From an uncultured Tissierellia bacterium (lineage in GTDB: Bacteria; Bacillota; Clostridia; Tissierellales; Peptoniphilaceae), in contig CAMYOR010000044.1 of assembly GCA_947278105.1 (NCBI GenBank), positions 1 through 7,640 on the forward strand: a stretch of DNA of 7,640 nucleotides, in the 5' to 3' direction. Within the stretch, counting starts at the first letter, position 1; every line of letters begins with the position of its first letter. Below are positions 1 through 5,690 of this stretch, piece after piece. The notes beneath the pieces are model-generated. The model was given only the letters and a program-made list of their open reading frames with translations, was not told the origin of the DNA and did not search any database. Position numbers and translations under genes: made by a program.

Positions 1-956
1 AGTTTTACCAGAGAGAGGATGTTTTCAAAATAAAAGCGTTCCCGGTCGCCAAAAACAAAAAGCGGAGCCTTTAAGGAATAGGGAGAGGCATCTGAAATAG
101 GCTGGGGGAAGGCCGCCAGAAAAACCTCCTTTTCTCCCGTTGAAGCCGGGTAAACATTGATGCGCAAGGTCAGCTGGCCTTCCGTCCAGGAAATATCTCC
201 AAAGGAGCTGGAAAAGGCCCCCTTTTGATTTACTGGGGAAAGGGCCGGCCCCTTTTCACTTTTCAGGTGGTTTGATGGAAGGGAAGAGAAGGAAAATTCT
301 CCATAGCCAAAGTCCTTCTCGATCCAGGCTCTTTGAAGTTCCAAAGGGACTCCCATAAGTGGGCCGCAGCTGGGAATCAGGGTCAGATTTTTTTTTAAGT
401 CCCGGGTCATTCGGTAAAGATAAGCCAGGGAGAGGAGATCCTCCTTATTATGGAGGAGGAGGGCTTCCCGGACTTCTTTTTGATCCATGGAAGAGGCGGC
501 AGCAGAAGCCCCCTTTCCAGAAAGATGGCCCTTTCTTTTAAAACCGGCAGCTTCAGCCAGGTTTTCTAGTTTAAGGCTGGGAAAGGAAAAGAATTTTTTT
601 CTCTCCCTCAGCCAGAGATAGAGATCCTCATGGGCAATATCTGTGAAGGGAAAAGTCAGCTGATTTTTTTTCGTCCGAACCTTTAGAAAGGGCAGGTCGA
701 AAAAGACCCCGTTAAAAGTTACGCAGGAAGAGAAGGAATCCATGAAAAGAGCCTGGAGAAGGCTTTTTTCTTCCGATGGATCCTTGCCGGTTAGATAAAT
801 CTGTCGGAGGATGACCCCTTTTGAAGAATTTCTCAGGATGCCGGCCATAAGAAGATAGGACCTTACCGGCTGAAGACCGGAGGACTCGATATCTAAAAAA
901 GTCTTTTCATCGGAAAGAAATGAAAGATCTTCAATTTTTTCTTCTCGGATTTCCAT
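1..956 (-). CDS. YprB/MrfB-like RNase H-fold exonuclease (3' end outside window)
   Basis: The frame is open from an ATG at 956 to the left edge (318 codons, no stop), so the C-terminus is missing. The start is supported by AGGAGG at 966-961, four bases upstream. The N-terminal half is a DEDDh RNase H-type nuclease domain: LDIESSGL carries D22 and E24, NGVFFDLPFL carries D87, and HNKEDLLSLAYL carries H169 and D173. PSLKLENLAEAAG at about 126-138 is the conserved helix seen in YprB-type proteins. Bacillus subtilis MrfB (YprB) is a metal-dependent exonuclease acting with the helicase MrfA in DNA repair; the spacing of acidic residues agrees with that family. No helicase gene is visible here. From about residue 190 the protein is beta-rich and unrecognised, unlike the TPR-type C-terminus of MrfB. 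Domain assignment is confident; the repair role is inferred. It is divergent from the next gene. Confidence 0.82.
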   Translation of the reverse strand, partial: MEIREEKIEDLSFLSDEKTFLDIESSGLQPVRSYLLMAGILRNSSKGVILRQIYLTGKDPSEEKSLLQALFMDSFSSCVTFNGVFFDLPFLKVRTKKNQLTFPFTDIAHEDLYLWLRERKKFFSFPSLKLENLAEAAGFKRKGHLSGKGASAAASSMDQKEVREALLLHNKEDLLSLAYLYRMTRDLKKNLTLIPSCGPLMGVPLELQRAWIEKDFGYGEFSFSSLPSNHLKSEKGPALSPVNQKGAFSSSFGDISWTEGQLTLRINVYPASTGEKEVFLAAFPQPISDASPYSLKAPLFVFGDRERFYFENILSLVK

Positions 957-1001
957 AGGGCCTCCTGTGTTACAATATCTAACGGAACTTTTGGCTTTGT
1001 G

Positions 1002-1042
1002 TTTTTCCTCCAGCCCACCTATGATATGGGCAGGAGCGAAAA
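1002..1042. repeat. Imperfect inverted repeat in divergent intergenic region
   Basis: Bases 1002-1017 pair with 1027-1042: 13 Watson-Crick pairs, one T-G pair and two mismatches around a 9-base loop (1018-1026). The inner arm is GCCCA/TGGGC and the next block is CTCC/GGAG. The outer ends are a T run on the left and an A run on the right, the reverse of an intrinsic terminator on either strand. It lies in the 5' leader of the minus-strand nuclease gene or upstream of the desulfurase gene. It could be a DNA operator or an RNA hairpin; neither is proven. Confidence 0.5.
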
Positions 1043-1050
1043 AGGAGAGC

Positions 1051-1078
1051 CAGAAAAAAAGCGGAGAAAATTTTTCTG
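1051..1078. repeat. AT-rich inverted repeat CAGAAAAA/TTTTTCTG
   Basis: Bases 1051-1058 (CAGAAAAA) are perfectly complementary to 1071-1078 (TTTTTCTG), with a 12-base purine-rich spacer. A nested near-palindrome, AGAAAA next to TTTTTCT at 1065-1077, shares the right arm. It lies about 55 bases before the desulfurase start and could be a regulator-binding site. A/T runs make chance symmetry easy, so confidence is low. Confidence 0.3.
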
Positions 1079-1121
1079 ACGCGCAAAAGAACCTTTGAAT
1101 AAGGCAAGTATAGCATGGGAG

Positions 1122-1128
1122 AGGGGGG
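1122..1128 (+). promoter_or_regulatory. Ribosome-binding site deciding the TTG start of the desulfurase
   Basis: AGGGGGG lies six bases before TTG at 1135. The only nearby upstream ATG (1115) is in another frame. Starting at TTG gives the N-terminus MIYFDNAATTP, the canonical beginning of IscS/NifS-type desulfurases, so the rare start codon is well supported. Confidence 0.65.
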
Positions 1129-1134
1129 AAAACT

Positions 1135-2268
1135 TTGATTTATTTTGATAACGCCGCTACAACGCCGGTACTTCCAGAAATTTCGAAGGTGATCGAAAAA
1201 GCACTTCTGGAAGATTGGGGAAACCCTTCTTCTTTACATCGAAAAGGTTTTGAGGCTGAGAAGATTGTGCGAGAGGCCGAGGAAGTCATCGCCGGGGTCT
1301 TGGGAGTGGATCCGAAAACCCTAATTTTCACTTCCGGAGCAACCGAAGCCAACAATACCTTTTTAAAGGGAGCAGTCAAGGGAAAGAAAGGAAATATTAT
1401 TGTTTCTTCAGTCGAGCACTCCTCCGTCTTAAAAACGGCGATGGGCCTTGGAGGAAAAGAACTTGAAGTTCGACAGATCCCTTCGGATGGCCATGCCCGT
1501 ATTTCCGTCAGCGATGCAGTGGATCTGGTCGACGAGAATACCCTTCTTGTTTCCTGTATGCAGGTGAATAATGAACTGGGAACCCTTGAACCCATTGAAG
1601 AGATGGCTCAGGCGGTCAAGAAAAAAAATCCCAGGACCCTCTTTCATACCGATGGGACCCAGGGCTTTTGCAAAATTCCCCTGGACCTAAAGAAATCTAG
1701 AATCGATGCCTATTCCATGAGTGCCCATAAAATTCATGGACCCAAGGGAATCGGCTTTCTGTATCTGCGGCCCGGCCTTTCTCTTCCGCCCCTGATTGAG
1801 GGGGGAGGCCAGCAGGAGGGAAAGCGGTCGGGAACGGAAAATGTCCCTTATCTTGCGGGCTTTGCGGCCGCCTGCCAATATATGGAAAAGTTTTTGAAGG
1901 ACCATCCCGAAAAAATTCAAAAGCTCCATGACGCAGCGGTTAAAGAAGCGATGGCAATGGACCGGGTCCATATTCTAAGCCCCCTGGAAGGGGTAAGCCC
2001 CTATATTCTTTCTCTGGGAATTGAAGGGATTAAAGCGGAAGTTCTCCTCCATTTTTTAGAGAAAAAAGAGATGTACCTTTCCACTGGCTCAGCCTGCTCC
2101 CTTGGCAAACCCTCCTCTGTCATTGAGGCTTGCAAGGTTCCTCCAGCCTATCGGGATGGGGTGGTTCGGATCTCCTTTCAGACGGAAAATACAGTTGAAG
2201 AAATCCCCCCCTTCTTCCAAGAGATGAAAGAAGCGGTTCAGTCGATTCGCCGGGCAAGGGGAAAATAA
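1135..2268 (+). CDS. Cysteine desulfurase, NifZ/IscS type (sulfur donor for ThiI)
   Basis: This PLP-dependent cytoplasmic enzyme converts cysteine to alanine and holds the sulfur as a persulfide. The 377-residue protein is slightly shorter than typical IscS (about 400) and appears complete. Visible landmarks are the N-terminal DNAATTP motif; TSGATEANN for cofactor phosphate binding; VEHSSVL with the PLP-stacking histidine; NNELGT; SAHKIHGPKG with Schiff-base lysine K199; RSGTEN; and STGSACSLGK with catalytic C321 in a short loop. It starts at TTG. thiI follows after a 103-base gap on the same strand. In B. subtilis the equivalent neighbour pair nifZ-thiI is dedicated to 4-thiouridine in tRNA, so the same role is inferred here rather than general Fe-S cluster assembly. 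No scaffold gene (iscU/sufU) lies nearby, which fits. Family assignment is near certain; the dedicated role is likely. Confidence 0.93.
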   Translation: MIYFDNAATTPVLPEISKVIEKALLEDWGNPSSLHRKGFEAEKIVREAEEVIAGVLGVDPKTLIFTSGATEANNTFLKGAVKGKKGNIIVSSVEHSSVLKTAMGLGGKELEVRQIPSDGHARISVSDAVDLVDENTLLVSCMQVNNELGTLEPIEEMAQAVKKKNPRTLFHTDGTQGFCKIPLDLKKSRIDAYSMSAHKIHGPKGIGFLYLRPGLSLPPLIEGGGQQEGKRSGTENVPYLAGFAAACQYMEKFLKDHPEKIQKLHDAAVKEAMAMDRVHILSPLEGVSPYILSLGIEGIKAEVLLHFLEKKEMYLSTGSACSLGKPSSVIEACKVPPAYRDGVVRISFQTENTVEEIPPFFQEMKEAVQSIRRARGK

Positions 2269-2329
2269 AAGAAAGACGACAGTGGCATAAAAGATTCAAT
2301 AAATAAGATCTTCGGATGAAATAGGGAAG

Positions 2330-2347
2330 GCTGAGATAATCATCAGC
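2330..2347 (+). repeat. Small hairpin before thiI
   Basis: GCTGA at 2330-2334 pairs with TCAGC at 2343-2347 around an 8-base AT-rich loop, just upstream of the purine-rich ribosome-binding region of thiI. No T run follows, so it is not an intrinsic terminator. A five-pair stem can arise by chance. The rest of the 2269-2371 gap shows nothing else convincing. Confidence 0.25.
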
Positions 2348-2371
2348 AGAGAAGGGAAGAAAGAAGCAAAA

Positions 2372-3613
2372 ATGACGATGAAAAAAGACTGGGTGGTCGC
2401 CGTAAGTTTTGGCGAGTTGATTTTAAAAGGAAAGAACCGTTCCCGATTTATAAAAAACGCAGTGGACCATATTGATCTGGCAACCCGGGACCTTCCGATT
2501 CAGGAAAGATTCTTTGACTGTGGAAAGTACTTTCTGGGGGTTGAAGAAAAAGACTTGGATGTAGCGGTGAAAGGGGTGCAAAAGGTCTTTGGCCTGGTCT
2601 ATATTACTCCTTCTTTAAGGGTTGACCGGGAAAACGAAGATATTTTTCAGGCAGCGAAGATCCTGACCATGGAAAAACTGGAAAAGCTCAGGAAGGAAAA
2701 TCCTCAGAAAGAAAAGTTTACCTTTAAAGTTCGAACGAAGAGGGGGGATAAGTCCTATCCCCATCCTTCCCCGGAAGTCTCCGCCTGGCTGGGCGGAGAA
2801 CTTTTAGACGCATTTTCCAATCTTGCCGTCGATGTTCACAATCCCGATTTTACCCTCCATGTTGAAATCCGAACGAAAGCCTTTGTCTATATTGACCGTG
2901 TTAAGGGCATGGGCGGTTTGCCCTGGGGAAGCTCCGGAAGAGGTCTTCTTCTCCTGTCCGGGGGAATTGACTCTCCGGCCGCCGGATTTTCCATTGCAAG
3001 GAGGGGGATGGCGATCGGTGCAGTCCACTTCCATGCCTATCCCTATACCAGTGAAAGAGCCAAAGACAAGGCCCTCCGCCTGGCAGCTCAAATGACAAAA
3101 TCGGTGGGCCCCATGAGAGTCTACATGGTGGATATCTTAGATACCTACCTAGCCTGCAAGGAAAAATGTCAACCGAGAAATACCACCCTCCTTTCCCGGA
3201 GGATGATGATGCGGATTGCGGACCTCCTCTGCGACCGCTATCACTATGATGCGTTGATCACCGGAGAGAGTCTGGGCCAGGTGGCTTCGCAGACAATCCA
3301 GAGCATTTCTGTCATCAACAATGCCGCAAAACGCCCGATCCTCAGGCCCTTTATTGCAGAAGACAAAAATCAGATCATCGAAATCAGCCGCAGGATCGGC
3401 ACCTATGATCTGTCCATCCTCCCCTATGAAGATTCCTGTTCTATTTTTGCCCCCGATCAGCCCAACACAAAACCAAAGCTGGAGCACATTTTAGAGGACG
3501 AAAAAAAACTCGATGTCCCCGATCTCATGGAAAAAGCCCTTTCTTCCCTGACAATCATTGATCCCAGCCGGCCGGACGAAGTGATTCACCCGGAAAAAGA
3601 AGACTTGCAATAA
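2372..3613 (+). CDS. thiI: tRNA 4-thiouridine synthetase ThiI (rhodanese-less form)
   Basis: ThiI adenylates uridine 8 of tRNA with ATP and replaces the oxygen with sulfur, giving 4-thiouridine, a near-UV sensor. In order: an N-terminal ferredoxin-like region beginning VVAVSFGELILKGKNR; a THUMP RNA-binding domain (about 60-165) including KVRTKRGDKSYPHPSPEVS; and a PP-loop ATP pyrophosphatase domain with SGGIDS at 196-201 and ITGESLGQVASQT near 295. At 413 residues it lacks the C-terminal rhodanese domain of E. coli ThiI (482 residues), as in B. subtilis, where NifZ delivers sulfur directly. C356 in YEDSCSIF aligns with the conserved E. coli C344 region. Thiamine thiazole synthesis in E. coli uses the rhodanese domain, so the role here is probably tRNA only. 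Start: ATG 2372 after a purine-rich stretch; ATG 2378 is a close alternative. Confidence 0.95.
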   Translation: MTMKKDWVVAVSFGELILKGKNRSRFIKNAVDHIDLATRDLPIQERFFDCGKYFLGVEEKDLDVAVKGVQKVFGLVYITPSLRVDRENEDIFQAAKILTMEKLEKLRKENPQKEKFTFKVRTKRGDKSYPHPSPEVSAWLGGELLDAFSNLAVDVHNPDFTLHVEIRTKAFVYIDRVKGMGGLPWGSSGRGLLLLSGGIDSPAAGFSIARRGMAIGAVHFHAYPYTSERAKDKALRLAAQMTKSVGPMRVYMVDILDTYLACKEKCQPRNTTLLSRRMMMRIADLLCDRYHYDALITGESLGQVASQTIQSISVINNAAKRPILRPFIAEDKNQIIEISRRIGTYDLSILPYEDSCSIFAPDQPNTKPKLEHILEDEKKLDVPDLMEKALSSLTIIDPSRPDEVIHPEKEDLQ

Positions 3614-3635
3614 TACGAATTCAAAGATATTCTCA

Positions 3636-3663
3636 TTGATATAAATACTCTTCATTTTATAGA
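3636..3663 (+). promoter_or_regulatory. Candidate sigma-A-type promoter for the pot operon
   Basis: TTGATA at 3636-3641 (5 of 6 to TTGACA) and TATAGA at 3658-3663 (4 of 6 to TATAAT) are separated by 16 bases in an AT-rich stretch. Transcription would begin near 3670, giving a potA leader of about 90 bases that contains all three hairpins. The match is moderate. No intrinsic terminator is seen after thiI, so read-through from thiI is also possible. Confidence 0.4.
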
Positions 3664-3680
3664 AGAATCAGGCATACGAA

Positions 3681-3757
3681 GCGCCGCTTTTTGCGGCGCA
3701 TGGGCCCTTCGGGGCTAAATCACTACCACCACGGCCGTTCCAGCCGTTAGAGAGGAA
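3681..3757 (+). promoter_or_regulatory. Structured potA leader: three consecutive hairpins
   Basis: Three stems follow one another. Hairpin 1 is GCGCCGC/GCGGCGC (3681-3687 with 3693-3699, T5 loop), a perfect seven-pair stem. Hairpin 2 is GCCC-TTCG-GGGC (3704-3715), with the very stable UUCG tetraloop and one further G-U pair. Hairpin 3 is ACGGC/GCCGT (3731-3735 with 3743-3747, loop CGTTCCA). The unpaired linker 3717-3730 is C/A-rich. The Shine-Dalgarno AGAGG (3751-3755) of potA follows within four bases of hairpin 3. No stem is followed by a T run, so control would be at translation or by processing rather than by termination. The GC content is clearly above that of the flanking AT-rich sequence. 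It matches no riboswitch class I recognise; a regulatory role is inferred from position and structure only. Confidence 0.42.
3700..3750 (+). CDS. Possible 16-codon histidine-rich leader peptide (uORF)
   Basis: ATG at 3700, directly after hairpin 1, opens a frame for MGPSGLNHYHHGRSSR ending with TAG at 3748-3750, one base before the AGAGG ribosome-binding site of potA. Three of four consecutive residues are histidine (HYHH), followed by two arginines, and the frame covers hairpins 2 and 3. The composition and position resemble amino-acid- or polyamine-sensing leader peptides. Against it, no Shine-Dalgarno sequence precedes the ATG, the start abuts a strong stem, and a frame of this size is likely by chance. 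Confidence 0.22.
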   Translation: MGPSGLNHYHHGRSSR

Positions 3758-3763
3758 ATGTTG

Positions 3764-4840
3764 ATGCCGGATAAGATTCAATTGGTGGATGTCTCCAAAT
3801 CCTATGGAGAACAAATCGTTCTGGATCACCTGCACTTGACGATAAAAGCAGATGAATTTCTCACCTTACTCGGCCCTTCGGGCTGCGGGAAAACAACGAC
3901 CCTCCGACTGATCGGAGGCTTTGAGTTGCCCGATGAGGGGAAGATTTATGTCAATGGAGAGGAAATTTCCCATCTCCCCCCCAATCTTCGAAAGGTAAAT
4001 ACCGTTTTTCAACACTATTCTCTTTTTCCTCACTTAAATGTTCGAGAAAATGTTGCCTTTGGCTTAAAGCTCAAGGGCGTTCCCCAAAAAGAAACCAGGC
4101 CCAGGGTGGATCAGATGCTCAAGGTCGTGGATCTGGAGGGATTCGGAGATCGAACCATTGATCAGCTCTCCGGCGGCCAGCAGCAGCGAGTTGCCATTGC
4201 CCGGGCTCTGATCAACGAGCCGGAGATTCTTCTCTTGGACGAGCCTCTGGGGGCCTTAGATGCTAAACTTCGAAAAAACATGCAGATTGAGCTCAAGGCC
4301 ATTCAAAAAAGGACGGGCATCACTTTTATTTTTGTGACCCACGATCAGGAAGAGGCCTTAACAATGAGTGATCGCATCGTCGTCATGAGTGAAGGGAAAA
4401 TCCAGCAGATCGGAAGCCCCCTAGAGATCTATAATGAGCCAGTAAACCGGTTTGTTGCCGGCTTTATCGGCGAGTCGAATATTTACGAGGGGGTAATGAC
4501 CGGGCCTTATGAAGTCACCTTCTTGGGCCATGCCTTCCGGTGCATCCAAAATGATTTTGAAGAAAATGAACCGGTGGATATTGTCATTCGGCCGGAAGAT
4601 ATGGAACTGGTTCCTCCCGACCAGGGGATGATCCAGGGGAAGGTTTTGGACCATACCTTTAAAGGCGTCTATTATGTTATGCGGCTCGATATCCAGGGGA
4701 AAATCAGCCTGAGTCAGTCTACGAAAATGGGTCAGGACGGCAGTAATGTCGGGATTGTCATTGACCCGGAAAATATACAGGTTATGCATAAAACGGATGT
4801 CCGCGATCCTTATCAGCCGCTGGACCAGTCGATGCACTAG
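3764..4840 (+). CDS. potA: Spermidine/putrescine ABC transporter ATPase PotA
   Basis: PotA is the cytoplasmic ATP-hydrolysing subunit that powers polyamine import through PotB-PotC. Numbered from ATG 3764 (358 residues): Walker A GPSGCGKTT with K43; Q-loop Q83 in VFQHYSLFPHLNVREN; signature LSGGQQQRVAIARAL from 135; Walker B LLLDEP with D159-E160; D-loop GALD; switch histidine H193 in THDQEEAL. A C-terminal TOBE-type regulatory domain follows, introduced by FIGESNIYEG, a close match to PotA. An in-frame ATG at 3758 lies only two bases after AGAGG (3751-3755), whereas ATG 3764 lies eight bases after it, so 3764 is preferred. The first gene of a four-gene operon, it is followed eight bases later by potB, whose AGGAGG overlaps the potA stop. 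All ATPase motifs are intact. The subfamily call rests strongly on the adjacent PotB, PotC and PotD. Confidence 0.94.
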   Translation: MPDKIQLVDVSKSYGEQIVLDHLHLTIKADEFLTLLGPSGCGKTTTLRLIGGFELPDEGKIYVNGEEISHLPPNLRKVNTVFQHYSLFPHLNVRENVAFGLKLKGVPQKETRPRVDQMLKVVDLEGFGDRTIDQLSGGQQQRVAIARALINEPEILLLDEPLGALDAKLRKNMQIELKAIQKRTGITFIFVTHDQEEALTMSDRIVVMSEGKIQQIGSPLEIYNEPVNRFVAGFIGESNIYEGVMTGPYEVTFLGHAFRCIQNDFEENEPVDIVIRPEDMELVPPDQGMIQGKVLDHTFKGVYYVMRLDIQGKISLSQSTKMGQDGSNVGIVIDPENIQVMHKTDVRDPYQPLDQSMH

Positions 4841-4848
4841 GAGGAGCC

Positions 4849-5688
4849 ATGAAATCATATCAAAAGTTTATCTTTCCTTATTATTTATGGATTGGCTTCT
4901 TTGTGATCATTCCAACTTTGATGGTTTTCTACTACGCCTTTTCAACTCAAGGCAGCTTTTCCCTGGCCCCCTTTGCCAGAGTTTTTGAATGGCCGACCAT
5001 ACGCATTATTCTTCGGTCATTAAGGATTGCTTTTATCACCACCCTTCTTTGTTTTCTTCTGGGTTATCCGATGGCTTATTTTATCGCCCGCATTGACCTT
5101 CGCTATCAGGCGGTCGCTATGGCGCTGATTATTATTCCCATGTGGATGAACTTTCTTTTAAGGACTTATGCTTGGGTAACCCTTCTTTCCCGAAACGGCC
5201 TTTTAAATACCGTTTTGCTTTCGATGGGCTTGGCTCCTCAGGACCTCCTTTATACCGAAGCCGCTGTCATTTTGGGCATGGTTTATAACTTCCTGCCCTT
5301 TATGATCCTTCCCATTTATACGGTCCTGGATAAGATGGACCGGAGTTTAATTGAGGCCGCAAGCGACCTGGGCGCAAAACCCTTCCAATCCTTCTTTTAT
5401 GTAACCCTTCCGCTTTCAAAACCGGGCATCATCTCCGGCGTGACAATGGTCTTTGTTCCGGTAATTTCCACCTTCGAAATCACCAGCCTTTTGGGCGGAG
5501 GAAAGACCAACTTAGTCGGAAACATCATCAGCCAGCAGTTTATTGTGACGGGTAACTGGAATTATGGGTCCGCCCTGGCAGTTATCCTGATGATCTTCTT
5601 GGTCATTTCCCTTTTTATTGACAGTGACAGTCGGGCCAAGGAAAAGGATCGGCCCAGACGGCTTGCTGGCAGAAAGAGGAGGGGATAG
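4849..5688 (+). CDS. potB: Spermidine/putrescine ABC transporter permease PotB
   Basis: PotB is an inner-membrane permease that forms the translocation channel with PotC. The 279-residue protein has about six hydrophobic segments, the first at residues 5-28 (FPYYLWIGFFVIIPTLMVFY). PotB-typical motifs are YPMAYFIARI and NFLLRTYAWVTLLSRNGLLN. The ATPase-docking EAA loop, EAASDLGAKPFQSFFYVTLP, starts at residue 169. The start follows AGGAGG overlapping the potA stop. The protein ends in a strongly basic tail (about residues 260-279), consistent with a cytoplasmic C-terminus; part of that tail is encoded by the AGGAGGGG that serves as the potC ribosome-binding site (5677-5684). potC begins two bases after the stop. 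The sequence is complete with no frameshift. Confidence 0.94.
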   Translation: MKSYQKFIFPYYLWIGFFVIIPTLMVFYYAFSTQGSFSLAPFARVFEWPTIRIILRSLRIAFITTLLCFLLGYPMAYFIARIDLRYQAVAMALIIIPMWMNFLLRTYAWVTLLSRNGLLNTVLLSMGLAPQDLLYTEAAVILGMVYNFLPFMILPIYTVLDKMDRSLIEAASDLGAKPFQSFFYVTLPLSKPGIISGVTMVFVPVISTFEITSLLGGGKTNLVGNIISQQFIVTGNWNYGSALAVILMIFLVISLFIDSDSRAKEKDRPRRLAGRKRRG

Positions 5689-5690
5689 GG

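Noticed and set aside
359..541. 60-codon open frame on the plus strand
   Set aside because: It lies opposite the conserved codons of the minus-strand nuclease, has no family resemblance and has low-complexity Gly/Pro/Lys composition.
1109..1114. TATAGC as the -10 box of the desulfurase promoter
   Set aside because: No acceptable -35 hexamer is found at 16-18 bases upstream; its reverse (TATACT on the minus strand) also lacks a -35 partner.
2823..3095. Open frame on the plus strand inside thiI, plus antisense frames over the same region
   Set aside because: thiI is intact and conserved through this stretch, including its PP-loop; the other frames are shadows with no recognisable motifs.
3681..3699. 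Hairpin 1 as an intrinsic terminator of thiI
   Set aside because: The T run is in the loop, not after the stem; on the reverse strand the loop is A5 and the sequence after the stem is not T-rich either.
3670..3763. Known riboswitch in the potA leader (preQ1, guanidine, SAM-II, THF, T-box)
   Set aside because: None of the conserved core motifs I know for these classes is present, so no class is assigned.
3703..3882. An 11-base direct repeat, GGCCCTTCGGG, in the leader (3703-3713) and in the Walker A codons of potA (3872-3882)
   Set aside because: GPSG codons in this codon usage readily give this string, and the leader copy is explained by a UUCG hairpin. One shared 11-mer is not enough to claim a decoy or regulatory duplication.
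4421..4858. 145-codon antisense frame over the potA 3' end
   Set aside because: It covers the conserved TOBE region of potA on the other strand and shows no domain features or ribosome-binding context.
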